Source: Promethearchaeota archaeon (GTDB lineage: Archaea > Asgardarchaeota > Lokiarchaeia > Sigynarchaeales > SOKP01). Taken from it: a DNA stretch of 8,406 nt. Below are positions 1-7,099 of this stretch, one piece after another; the stretch's first letter is position 1; every line of letters begins with the position of its first letter. The translations under genes were made by a program, and so were the position numbers. The stretch lies in NCBI GenBank assembly GCA_019894875.1, contig JAGXNR010000116.1, positions 1-8,406 on the forward strand, given 5' to 3'. Under the pieces are notes generated by a model, which made no database searches, was not told the DNA's origin, and was given only the letters and a program-made list of their open reading frames with translations.

Positions 1-580
1 GGTTTGTTCTACTCGAGCTGATGAAATATATGTAATGAGCTTTTTTTAAATTTAGAAAAATCTTAGCTTCCCTAATAAATTCAACCAATATTTCAAACCC
101 CTTAACCCCCCCATCCCAACTATGATCAATCGGCATTTTATTTTTGTTCTTATTGATTAAAGTTGAAGAGGGTAAATATGGGGGATTAAATATAATAATA
201 TTAAACGAGGACTTTAAGTAATCTGGGAAAGCTTTAAACAAATCTGATTGAAGGAAGATAATTTCATCATGAAAACTATTTAAAATTTCATTACTTTTAG
301 CGCATGATATTGCACCATTTAAGATATCAGAAGCAACAATTTTCGGATTAAAATTTTTAGTTTTTGATTTAATGTATTGAAAAAAAATTGCTAAGATTCC
401 AGTTCCGGTCCCCATATCTAAAATGTATTCAATTTCATTTACATCAATCCCATCAAAAAGATTTTTGTTAAGAGAGGTTTTAAAATAATCAAGTAAGAGA
501 TAAGAATCATCTGATGGATAGTAAACATTCTCAGAATCACATTCAATTAAAGGATTAGGTATGAAGGTAAATGTTATCAC
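1..580 (-). CDS. HemK2/PrmC-like SAM-dependent methyltransferase (C-terminus cut by window edge)
   Basis: Reverse-strand translation from a GTG at 580 gives 193 residues that run off the left edge. Class I methyltransferase signatures are visible: the SAM-binding glycine motif DMGTGTGIL (residues 55-63), an acidic residue after strand 2 (ASD, 83-85) and the N-methyltransferase motif NPPYLP (132-137). The N-terminal YYPSDDSYLLL (20-30) matches the start of archaeal/eukaryotic HemK2 proteins. In that family the enzyme works with a Trm112 partner and methylates the glutamine of the GGQ motif in release factor 1; that role is inferred here. The GTG is the first start codon available after the KsgA stop (14 nt gap), and an ATG overlapping it runs straight into TGA. 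No clear Shine-Dalgarno is seen, so translation is probably coupled to ksgA. It is the last visible gene of the cluster. Confidence 0.87.
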   Translation of the reverse strand, partial: MITFTFIPNPLIECDSENVYYPSDDSYLLLDYFKTSLNKNLFDGIDVNEIEYILDMGTGTGILAIFFQYIKSKTKNFNPKIVASDILNGAISCAKSNEILNSFHDEIIFLQSDLFKAFPDYLKSSFNIIIFNPPYLPSSTLINKNKNKMPIDHSWDGGVKGFEILVEFIREAKIFLNLKKAHYIYFISSSRTN

Positions 581-594
581 ATCTTTGGGTGGGT

Positions 595-1431
595 TTAAGA
601 GTAAAATAGTTTACTTATTTCAATAATATCTTCGTTTTTAAAATTAAAGATTTTTTTATTTTCATAACCACTTTTACTTAAAATCTGGAGAATTTTATCC
701 TTTGTAAAATTTGTTTGCTCACTCGCTTTAAAATAGTAGGATATAGCATTAACTATATTTTTACCTTTGTATGGCATGATTCCTGCTACAAATTTTAGAA
801 AAAAAGTTCTAGAATTCACATCTGACAAAAATGGATTTAGTATTTCATGGGGAATGATTTTAATTAGAAGAATATCGATTTTTGGAATGGGATAAAAACT
901 TCCACGCCGGATATTATATTTGGCGATTGGATTCATAAACGCGTTTAGAGTAACACCAATTCTTGAGAATTTTTTATAATTACTTGACAAAAAAATGCGG
1001 TCTCCTATACTTTTTTCGATTGTTAATATTCCTGAAGGAGGATTTTTCTTGAAAAATAACTTTTCTAAGATAGGGCCTGTTATCGTGTAGGGTAAATTCG
1101 AGACAACCTTATCATGATTGGGAAGGCTAACTTCTAAGATATCACCGTTAATTATTTCAATATTTTTATAGATAGAGAAGACTTCTGAGAGGTATCTACT
1201 CAACTTAGGGTCAATTTCTACAGCAATAATTTTCTTTGCTTTTTCAACCAATGATTCTGTTAAAGCTCCTAATCCCGGCCCTATTTCTAAAATGATATCT
1301 TCTCTGGAAATTTCGGACGTGGTAATAATTTTTCTTACTATGTTTTTGTCAGTTAAAAAGTTCTGTCCTAAATGTTTTTTAGGTTTTAAATTCAATCGGT
1401 TTAGGGTCAGTTGTACATCTTTATAATTCAT
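595..1431 (-). CDS. rsmA: 16S rRNA dimethyladenosine transferase KsgA/Dim1
   Basis: A 278-residue protein of normal family length. It dimethylates two adjacent adenosines in the 3'-terminal hairpin of small-subunit rRNA, a late ribosome maturation step. Visible motifs are KKHLGQNFL (18-26), the SAM-binding LEIGPGLGALT (48-58), VEID (71-74), NGDIL (95-99), the catalytic NLPY (112-115) followed by TITGPIL, and FYPIPKID (179-186) near the start of the C-terminal domain. The stretch EKSIGDR (139-145) stands where most relatives have a Q-K-E-x-A-x-R pattern, a mild divergence next to the active-site region. The ATG at 1431 lies 5 nt after the DUF655 stop, so the two genes are almost certainly co-transcribed and translationally coupled. 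A nearby alternative ATG closer to the DUF655 stop quickly meets a stop codon. Confidence 0.96.
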   Translation of the reverse strand: MNYKDVQLTLNRLNLKPKKHLGQNFLTDKNIVRKIITTSEISREDIILEIGPGLGALTESLVEKAKKIIAVEIDPKLSRYLSEVFSIYKNIEIINGDILEVSLPNHDKVVSNLPYTITGPILEKLFFKKNPPSGILTIEKSIGDRIFLSSNYKKFSRIGVTLNAFMNPIAKYNIRRGSFYPIPKIDILLIKIIPHEILNPFLSDVNSRTFFLKFVAGIMPYKGKNIVNAISYYFKASEQTNFTKDKILQILSKSGYENKKIFNFKNEDIIEISKLFYS

Positions 1432-1436
1432 ACTCT

Positions 1437-2081
1437 TTATTCATATTTTTGCGTTTTACTAAAAAGATAGTATTTTACATCTCGTTGAAGTTCTTTGATA
1501 ATTCTTTGAGCAATAATTTTAGTGGGGGTGGAGATACTCGTTCTGTCTGAAATATCTTGAAATGTTACAAATTTTTGCCTTTGTCTTGTTTCAATGATTT
1601 CCCACATAAGCTTTTGTCCTATTCCCGGTAAAAGCTTTAATGCATGCATCCTAGGAGTTATTGATGTGGAATTATTAAAAAAATTAATAAATTCTTCCTC
1701 ATAGTTTAAAACCTCTTTTTCAAGAATAGGCTGAATCATTGCTTTGGAAGTGTTAGTTAGCTCATCAAAATTAATCTTTTTTAAAACCTCTCTTAATTTA
1801 TCCTCGTTCAAAAATTCCTCATAAGTTTTTTTTTCTTGAACTTGAATCGCGGAGTTTTTATTTACCTTAACTTCATAGAGTACAAAATCAGGAAAAGTAA
1901 GAACCTGAGCTATCGCTTTCTTAGCCCAACTTGGTCTGTCTTCTTCGGGATGGCCATGCATTAAAAGATCTAATATAACAATTTCCCGAAATTTCTTTAT
2001 AAACTGTTTTTTCTTTTTTGGGCCATCTCGATAACCTCTTCTCCGAGGTGGACCTCTGTATCGATCTCTTCGTTCCATCAT
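1437..2081 (-). CDS. DUF655 family RNA/DNA-binding protein with helix-hairpin-helix
   Basis: A 214-residue protein from the ATG at 2081. The open frame extends two codons further to a TTG at 2087, but two tandem ATGs (2081 and 2078) are better starts. Residues 1-30 are a strongly basic tail rich in Arg, Gly and Lys (RYRGPPRRRGYRDG then KKKK), likely disordered and nucleic-acid binding. The core (about 31-75) contains LDLLMHGHPEEDRPSW and EVKV, typical of archaeal DUF655. The C-terminal half has a helix-hairpin-helix around LKLLPGIGQKLMWEI (148-162). The family is archaeal, of unknown biochemical role, and is commonly found next to ksgA and rpo4 genes, which suggests a job in rRNA maturation or translation; that is inference. 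It lies 126 nt after rpo4 with a candidate promoter in the gap and overlaps nothing. Confidence 0.9.
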   Translation of the reverse strand: MMERRDRYRGPPRRRGYRDGPKKKKQFIKKFREIVILDLLMHGHPEEDRPSWAKKAIAQVLTFPDFVLYEVKVNKNSAIQVQEKKTYEEFLNEDKLREVLKKINFDELTNTSKAMIQPILEKEVLNYEEEFINFFNNSTSITPRMHALKLLPGIGQKLMWEIIETRQRQKFVTFQDISDRTSISTPTKIIAQRIIKELQRDVKYYLFSKTQKYE

Positions 2082-2188
2082 TACCAAAATTTTGATTATT
2101 TACTTTTCTGTGAACCATATTACAATAATTTTTTTTTTAAAATACTCAATGATTTAGGGTAGTACATTAGAACTTAAAACAACTTAGA

Positions 2189-2203
2189 CTTATAAATTCT
2201 TCG
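2189..2203 (-). promoter_or_regulatory. Possible internal BRE/TATA promoter for DUF655-ksgA-hemK
   Basis: On the minus strand the sequence reads CGAAGAATTTATAAG: a purine-rich BRE-like element directly followed by a TATA-like TTTATAAG. It sits in the unusually wide 126 nt gap after rpo4. A start of transcription about 26 nt downstream would give a leader of roughly 85 nt before DUF655, long for this genome. AT-rich sequence makes chance matches common, so this is tentative. Confidence 0.33.
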
Positions 2204-2207
2204 TAAT

Positions 2208-2573
2208 TTAAGATGATTTGATGTCTTCTAATTCTTCTAAAATTATTTCTAATTGTTTATTTGTAAATGTCTTTCCAGCGAAGGACTTTTCAAGAAAAAT
2301 TCGCAATTCCATAAGCGATTGAGGGTTTATGTTAATAATATTAATTGCATAAATTTCTTCAATCTCGTACTTCTCCATAAGAAAATCTTTAATTTTTTTT
2401 GCTGTTTTGGCATCCATTTTGGCAAATTTATTTACATAATTATAGGTAATTTCTTGAAAATGCGACATTCCTTCTTCCTTGTCAATTTCTTCCATTTGTT
2501 CTTTTACATATTCCATAATTTCTTTGACTTCTGGAATTGATACCGCTCGTTCATCTTTTTTACGTCCAGACAT
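2208..2573 (-). CDS. rpo4: DNA-directed RNA polymerase subunit Rpo4 (RpoF, Rpb4-like)
   Basis: A 121-residue protein, the usual length for archaeal Rpo4. With Rpo7 it forms the stalk of archaeal RNA polymerase, which helps open-complex formation and binds emerging RNA. Recognisable features are the N-terminal IPEVKEIMEYV (13-23), a helical middle part SHFQEITYNYVNKFAKMDAK (37-56), and the HRDC-like C-terminal part with the family hallmark NINPQSLMELRIFLEK (81-96), followed by the last helix that packs on the domain. The ATG at 2573 has a partial Shine-Dalgarno (AGG about 8 nt upstream) and lies 31 nt after the L21e stop, consistent with co-transcription. The first residues (SGRKKDERA) are a short basic extension. 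Confidence 0.95.
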   Translation of the reverse strand: MSGRKKDERAVSIPEVKEIMEYVKEQMEEIDKEEGMSHFQEITYNYVNKFAKMDAKTAKKIKDFLMEKYEIEEIYAINIININPQSLMELRIFLEKSFAGKTFTNKQLEIILEELEDIKSS

Positions 2574-2604
2574 TATATAACCTATTAATATTATTTGTAA
2601 TAAT

Positions 2605-2910
2605 TTATTTTACAGAAGTAGGGTTTAATCTCAAGTGTTCTCTCCCAATTATTAAGGTTTTCTTAGAATTTCCTAGTTTAACCTCAACTATGTAGCAACG
2701 CCCTCTTTGACCAATAATTGTACCCGTTTTTCCATAGTGCCTTCGGTGAGGAAGTCCACGTTTTTGAACTGATGGATCTCCTATAACGTCGACTTTGTCG
2801 GAAATATTGTAATCGATTAAATATTTTTCAATTGATCCAAGCCCTCTATCTCTAACTTTCTTTCGATAGAGTGTCCGTGTCTTATTTCGATAACCTTTAT
2901 GAATTGTGAT
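2605..2910 (-). CDS. rpl21e: Ribosomal protein L21e (non-canonical or disrupted start)
   Basis: Reverse-strand translation gives an unmistakable L21e: KGYRNKTRTLYRKKVRDRG, then VDVIGDPSVQKRGLPHRRHYGKTG, then REHLRL near the end. L21e is a large-subunit ribosomal protein with an SH3-like barrel. The frame is open from a TAA at 2925-2923, but between it and GYR (GGT at 2895) there is no ATG, GTG or TTG. The in-frame codons are TGG TGT TCT AAT ATC ACA ATT CAT AAA. The coordinate given uses ATC at 2910 (101 residues), which sits 7 nt after GGTG, a sequence that can pair with the archaeal anti-Shine-Dalgarno, and which gives nearly the usual family N-terminal length. ATT at 2904 is an alternative. 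An ATG at 2923 opens M-V-F-stop and would reach this frame only by a +1 shift or if one base at 2914 is an error. Product certain, start not. Confidence 0.9.
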   Translation of the reverse strand: MTIHKGYRNKTRTLYRKKVRDRGLGSIEKYLIDYNISDKVDVIGDPSVQKRGLPHRRHYGKTGTIIGQRGRCYIVEVKLGNSKKTLIIGREHLRLNPTSVK

Positions 2911-3003
2911 ATTAGAACACCATTAAAATTTGTAATGAGTGAATTTATGAATAATAACTTATTTATTTTTTGATTTTAGGTGGGTGAAATACGTCTATTT
3001 ATT

Positions 3004-4386
3004 TTAATATACAATTTCTAATACATCTAATTCCCTACAAACTAAAGGTAATTCAAACACATATGAAAAAGAAGGAGATGTACGACCACTATCACCGTGT
3101 ATTAATTCTTTTATGTAAGTTCCACCTTGGGTTTCAATAATAAATTCAAATAAATTAGAATTAATATATTTTCCTCCTATTTTATGAATGATTTTCTTTC
3201 TTACTTTATCAGCGCGCCGGTGGGATACTCTAATGGGTGTTCTTTGATTAATTTCTTTGTTTTCAAATGTGATTTTTAACTTCTTTACTTTTTCCTCAAA
3301 ATTTTTTTTAGATATCTTATTTTCAGTTTCAGTTAGTGCTCTATAAACTTTTTTGGTCTTAGATGCCTCACCTTTCATGTAGATGACTTCCTTTTTATTG
3401 CTTAATCTTAGATTTTGGATTTTTACTTTTTTTTTATTAGTTTTATTTACTGTTTTCTCTAGTTTAATTAGATTTAAAGTACGGATCTGAGGATTTCTCA
3501 ATTCAATAATAAAAGGTCTTCCTTCACCTAACATTTTCACATCAATATCTTCTCTACCAGCACCGTGAAATTTGGAGTCCGTTGCCTTTGATTCTGCAAC
3601 GAATTCTGGATTGATTAATTCTTCCACACTTGTTATATATTGCTTTCCAGAGAAATTACATAATTCGCATCCATTTCCCATGCAATTCCTGCATGACCAA
3701 TGTGTTTGTGGAATTCCTCTTATGAACTTATTATATCTTCCATAGATAAAAAGAGATTTAATTTTTAATTCAATCAAAGAAGATTCGAAATCAAAAAAAA
3801 AAACTAAATTTATATCTGGAGTACTGAATTCTGGGGGCTTGTTAATTTTTAATGATAAAAATTTCCCAATTTCTCGATTGAAATGACTTTTAAAAGATTC
3901 CGCTTCTAATATCTCGAACTGGGACTTTAACTCATCTTCCCGATTTATGATTTGAGAGTCTGGAGAAGATCCTACTAAAAAGTTATTAAATTCAATTCCG
4001 TTAAGGACATTTATGGCTTCTTCCCCATATATTTCAATTTTTGAAAAGATCCCTTGACATAAATAACATAATTGAGTTGTTGTCAATGGTGAGAATTTTA
4101 TCCCTTCATTTTTTAAAACTTTTTGAGCAGGTGTAAAACTAGCTCTTTCTGCTAATATTTTCAGGTTAACTAATGCAATTTTTTGGTGTTCATTATTATT
4201 TGATAAAAATTGTTTATGATTTTCCATAGTTAAAGAAAGTAATAAAGAATTTCCTCTTTCTTGGTTTGTTGTGTGTGACCCTAATAAAGAAAACATTCTA
4301 CCAAGACAATGAACACAGAGGTAATATCTATTGTAAATTTTTAATACTATATCAAAAATCATTTCCACTTTAATATAGTATTTCAT
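3004..4386 (-). CDS. pus10: tRNA pseudouridine synthase Pus10
   Basis: A 460-residue protein. Archaeal Pus10 makes pseudouridine 54, and in some species 55, in the T-loop of tRNA. The N-terminal zinc-binding and THUMP-containing part shows CVHCLGR (C24, C27) and CYLC (C107, C110), the expected four metal ligands. A second cysteine cluster, CRNCMGNGCELC (232-243), follows HW and is normal for the family. The catalytic motif is GREDIDVKMLGEGRPF (277-292), with D280 the predicted catalytic aspartate. RTPIRVSHRRADKVR (382-396) and GGTYIKELIHGDSGR (421-435) are further hallmarks, and LDVLEIVY closes the protein as usual. The ATG at 4386 gives the longest form. An ATG at 4362 (MIFDIVLK) fits the usual distance to the first CxxC better and may be the true start. 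It heads the translation cluster, 93 nt before L21e. Confidence 0.95.
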   Translation of the reverse strand: MKYYIKVEMIFDIVLKIYNRYYLCVHCLGRMFSLLGSHTTNQERGNSLLLSLTMENHKQFLSNNNEHQKIALVNLKILAERASFTPAQKVLKNEGIKFSPLTTTQLCYLCQGIFSKIEIYGEEAINVLNGIEFNNFLVGSSPDSQIINREDELKSQFEILEAESFKSHFNREIGKFLSLKINKPPEFSTPDINLVFFFDFESSLIELKIKSLFIYGRYNKFIRGIPQTHWSCRNCMGNGCELCNFSGKQYITSVEELINPEFVAESKATDSKFHGAGREDIDVKMLGEGRPFIIELRNPQIRTLNLIKLEKTVNKTNKKKVKIQNLRLSNKKEVIYMKGEASKTKKVYRALTETENKISKKNFEEKVKKLKITFENKEINQRTPIRVSHRRADKVRKKIIHKIGGKYINSNLFEFIIETQGGTYIKELIHGDSGRTSPSFSYVFELPLVCRELDVLEIVY

Positions 4387-4421
4387 GATTTATTGATTTT
4401 ATTCAAGAAAAGCAACTTTCT

Positions 4422-4441
4422 AAAAAAATTTAAAAAAAAAA
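4422..4441 (-). terminator. Double poly-T terminator candidate after the transporter gene
   Basis: On the minus strand, 10 nt after the transporter stop, a run of ten T is followed by AAA and a run of seven T. Archaeal RNA polymerase terminates intrinsically at T-tracts without needing a hairpin, so this is a good boundary between the transporter unit and the pus10 cluster, whose first gene begins about 35 nt downstream. No stem-loop is evident. Confidence 0.55.
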
Positions 4442-4451
4442 GATTAGATTT

Positions 4452-5825
4452 TTATGAAGAAATATCCTTTTTTTCCCAATCAAAATCTAATTTAATATAT
4501 TTCTTAGCGTAAAAGTACGATATTAGTAGAATAACAGAAATTATTGGACCAAAAATAATTAATCCACTTGAATAGGAAAAATCTCCTGTAGGGGATATAT
4601 TTGGTAGGGAAAAAATAGCACCAATAAGAAAAGCTCCAACAGCTTGGAATATGTTAAGAATTATTGAAGGAAATCCCGCATATATTCCAGCTTTCATTTC
4701 TCCAGTTGATTTTTCATCATCTTCAGCTATATCTGCATATAATATGTATGGGAACAAATACCACCCAGCTAAACTCGTCGCAACTACAATAATAAAAATT
4801 ATTCCAATTATTAAATAAGAATTCATTGGGATTAAACCAAGTAGTGTTATCGGTAGAGAAACAACTGCTAGAAGAAAAACATATAATAATGTCTTCTTTT
4901 TACCGGATTTCTCTATCGATCTTCTCCACATATATAAGAAAATGAAAATAGTTAACACTAGACATATTGCTGCGATTAAATAATCAATTAGTCCAAGATT
5001 TAAAGCATCATTAAGATATTTCAACATTCCTGTACTTAGCATTGACCACCCTAACCCGGAAATTCCCACCATTAAAATAACAAGCATGAAATTTCTATTT
5101 TTTACAATAGTCTTTAAATTTTGTATTAAATTTGATTCAATCTGATATTCTGGTTCTTTAGGGATTTTAAAAGCAATAAAATAGAATAATATTATTATTA
5201 GAATTCCAAAGATTATAATAGGTATCAAAAAATCATATGGAATAGCAATGTTTACATCTCCCGCTGTTTCTATTGCACCTATATATTTAGTTAAAATTAA
5301 CATGGAAAAAATTGCCATAGTAGCATTGCCAACCCAATTAAATATATTTTGAAATTGAGAGACTTTCGGTCTTTCTTCTATAGGGAATACTTCTGCCATC
5401 CATGCTTGGTATGGAGTAGTTACTGAATAACTCATTCGAAATAATATCTCCCAGACTAACATCCAAATAAATAATGTGTTTTTTTCGGTCAGATCAATTA
5501 CTAATGCGGGTAATAGTAAAAAAATTGTCGAGATAGCTAATATTGGGGCAAAAACTATGATATATGGTTTTCTTCTACCCCATCGTGTATATTTTGCATC
5601 ACTAAGCCATCCAAAAAGAAATTGGAAAAGGGCAATTGTTAAATAACCCATCGATATTGCAAATCCCGCAAGAAGTGGATGTAATCCGTATCCACTAGTG
5701 TAAAGGGTGAGTAAAGCCCACCCCTCAATACCGAGTACAATTGAAGTTCCTAATCTTGGTGCTCCAAATAATACTTTTTTAAGATTATTCGTACTTTCCC
5801 TTTTGATTTCATCAGTTTCACTCAT
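4452..5825 (-). CDS. MFS transporter, GPH / sucrose-transporter-like (sugar:cation symporter family)
   Basis: A 457-residue polytopic membrane protein with about 12 predicted helices, the usual GPH length. Family signatures are the loop 2-3 motif GWLSDAKYTRWGRRKPYI (72-89), the loop 4-5 segment PYQAWMAEVFPIEERPKVSQFQ (138-159) and the loop 10-11 segment YADIAEDDEKSTGEMKAGIYAG (363-384), matching the ADxxDxxxxxTGxRxxG pattern. By alignment on the shared GW, the two helix-II aspartates that bind sodium in MelB appear as I64 and Q68. The helix reads more like plant and animal SUT/SLC45 proteins, so a proton-coupled sugar or glycoside uptake role is more likely than sodium coupling. The substrate cannot be told. 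The ATG at 5825 is supported by a TATA box just upstream. It stands alone between a promoter and a poly-T tract. Confidence 0.85.
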   Translation of the reverse strand: MSETDEIKRESTNNLKKVLFGAPRLGTSIVLGIEGWALLTLYTSGYGLHPLLAGFAISMGYLTIALFQFLFGWLSDAKYTRWGRRKPYIIVFAPILAISTIFLLLPALVIDLTEKNTLFIWMLVWEILFRMSYSVTTPYQAWMAEVFPIEERPKVSQFQNIFNWVGNATMAIFSMLILTKYIGAIETAGDVNIAIPYDFLIPIIIFGILIIILFYFIAFKIPKEPEYQIESNLIQNLKTIVKNRNFMLVILMVGISGLGWSMLSTGMLKYLNDALNLGLIDYLIAAICLVLTIFIFLYMWRRSIEKSGKKKTLLYVFLLAVVSLPITLLGLIPMNSYLIIGIIFIIVVATSLAGWYLFPYILYADIAEDDEKSTGEMKAGIYAGFPSIILNIFQAVGAFLIGAIFSLPNISPTGDFSYSSGLIIFGPIISVILLISYFYAKKYIKLDFDWEKKDISS

Positions 5826-5840
5826 ACTAATTCACATTCA

Positions 5841-5860
5841 GATTTATATAATTATTTCAG
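5841..5860 (-). promoter_or_regulatory. BRE/TATA promoter of the MFS transporter
   Basis: Minus strand: TGAAATAA followed by TTATATAAA, a good BRE plus TATA box. The centre of the TATA element (about 5848) is about 22 nt upstream of the ATG at 5825. With archaeal spacing of roughly 25 nt the transcript would start at or next to the start codon, so the mRNA is probably leaderless; no Shine-Dalgarno is present, which agrees. Confidence 0.65.
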
Positions 5861-5999
5861 TTTTTTGAACGTAAGTTTTATTAAAGATAGATTAGCTCTA
5901 ACTTTATTTAAAAGTTTATCAAGTTTAAAAAGAGATGAGTAAAGAACAGGAGAGATTTTTTAGGTTGTTATTAAAATTATTACACTTATAGAATGAAAT

Positions 6000-7007
6000 T
6001 TAATCTTCATCCTCAGACCAGCCAAGCTCTTTTAGTACGGAACCTAATGCTTCAGATTCTTCTTCTAATACAAATTCTGTATCATATTCTGATGCTGAAG
6101 TTTCTATATCAAAATCAGGAGGGGCTAATTCTTCTAAAGAGGGTAAATCACTCAAAGGGGGGATTATTTCTTCTGGCGGAGCTTTTTCAGGAGGTGGTAG
6201 TTCATCTACTGAAGCTACTTCATCAGTAGCAGATCCTTCCTCAATTTCCATTGGAGCATATTCATCAAGAGGGATCGGTGGAACCTCATCATCGTATACT
6301 TTAAACTCTGGTTGAGATTCAGAGATGGGGCTTTTCTCGATTAAAGGTGAGGAGGTTTCGATAATTTCAGCTTCTTTTACTTCTTTCTCAATTCCAATTC
6401 CAATGGATTTAGGGATTGAAACAACATTTGTTTCAGCAGTGGCTTCAAGATCCTCAAATTCTTCGTCTTCTTTTTCCCAATCATCTAAAAAGCCTAAAAG
6501 ATCATCTAATGCAGCTTTATCTTGCTCAGCCGAGGGTTTTTTTATGAATGAAACTCCTTCCTTTTGTTTCTCGATTTTCTCTAATTCAGAAGATTCTAAA
6601 GAAAGGAACATTTCGGTTTCTTTATCCCCGGAAATCAATTTATTCAACTTTCTAGCTACTTCTCTTAAATAACCCAGATAATAACCAATTCGATAAACTG
6701 CTCTTAATCCTCCAAATACAATAAATTCATCATTAATCGCCATTAATATACCATATCCAGAGGAGTTGTGCAAAAGGATTTCCGTCAAAGCTCCGTGATC
6801 GGTCGATTGATTTAATCTTAAGCCTAAGTCAATTAATGCTGTACTTGAAGCTGATGTCGCATCTGCGTCTAATTCTGAAGAACTTGAAGTTGCTACCTTC
6901 ATTCCCACCCGATCCAGAATAACTAAATTTTCTAAATCAGTTTTATTTTCTTCCTCTTTTAAAACATACATTATTTTTTCACTGATATCTGGGGGAATCG
7001 ATGACAT
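6000..7007 (-). CDS. Roadblock/LC7 domain protein with long acidic proline-rich tail
   Basis: A 335-residue protein from the ATG at 7007. Residues about 8-125 form a roadblock/LC7 (MglB-like) domain: ILDRVGMKVAT (30-40), ALIDLGLRLNQ (57-67), GYGILMAINDEFIVFGGL (84-101) and a long last helix IGYYLGYLREVARKLNKLI. Such domains dimerise and bind or regulate small GTPases, and are numerous in Asgard archaea. From about 130 on the chain is low in complexity, rich in Glu, Asp, Pro and Ser and probably disordered, with PPxxxPP repeats around 270-297. Two short Leu/Trp motifs, ALDDLLGFLDDW (166-177) and ALGSVLKELGW (320-330), hold the only two tryptophans. An upstream in-frame TTG at 7034 would lie only a few bases from the TATA box, so it cannot be transcribed from that promoter and ATG 7007 is preferred. 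No GTPase gene is adjacent in the window. Function not known. Confidence 0.85.
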   Translation of the reverse strand: MSSIPPDISEKIMYVLKEEENKTDLENLVILDRVGMKVATSSSSELDADATSASSTALIDLGLRLNQSTDHGALTEILLHNSSGYGILMAINDEFIVFGGLRAVYRIGYYLGYLREVARKLNKLISGDKETEMFLSLESSELEKIEKQKEGVSFIKKPSAEQDKAALDDLLGFLDDWEKEDEEFEDLEATAETNVVSIPKSIGIGIEKEVKEAEIIETSSPLIEKSPISESQPEFKVYDDEVPPIPLDEYAPMEIEEGSATDEVASVDELPPPEKAPPEEIIPPLSDLPSLEELAPPDFDIETSASEYDTEFVLEEESEALGSVLKELGWSEDED

Positions 7008-7034
7008 TTTATATGACTCACATGAATTGAACAA

Positions 7035-7047
7035 GATATTTATATTG
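7035..7047 (-). promoter_or_regulatory. TATA promoter of the roadblock gene
   Basis: Minus strand reads CAATATAAATATC, with the TATA core at 7045-7038. Its centre is about 34 nt upstream of ATG 7007, predicting a 5' leader of only about 8 nt. It also decides the start, since the in-frame TTG at 7034 falls upstream of any transcript begun here. Confidence 0.55.
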
Positions 7048-7099
7048 AGATTTAAGTATAGATAGATTGTTTGTTTTAATATATTTTTTCTTTATTATA

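Noticed and set aside
1921..2118. Minus-strand 65-codon frame overlapping the start of DUF655
   Set aside because: Out-of-frame shadow of the Arg/Lys-rich DUF655 N-terminus.
2253..2540. Plus-strand open frame of 95 codons
   Set aside because: Antisense to rpo4. The Phe/Ile/Asn-rich translation is what an AT-rich complement gives by chance.
2915..2923. ATG-GTG-TTC-TAA as a simple start for L21e
   Set aside because: It stops after three codons and is one base out of the L21e frame. It is kept only as the frameshift or assembly-error alternative.
5826..5999. Possible RNA gene in the longest intergenic gap
   Set aside because: No tRNA cloverleaf, C/D-box pair or convincing stem was seen beyond the transporter promoter and short T-rich stretches.
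5993..6672. Plus-strand open frames at 5993-6229 and 6325-6672
   Set aside because: Both are antisense to the acidic tail of the roadblock protein; the Ser/Leu-rich content mirrors Glu/Asp codons and no domain is seen.
7008..7034. TTG at 7034 as the start of the roadblock protein
   Set aside because: It lies only a few bases from the TATA box, so it would not be on the transcript; ATG 7007 begins right before the conserved domain.
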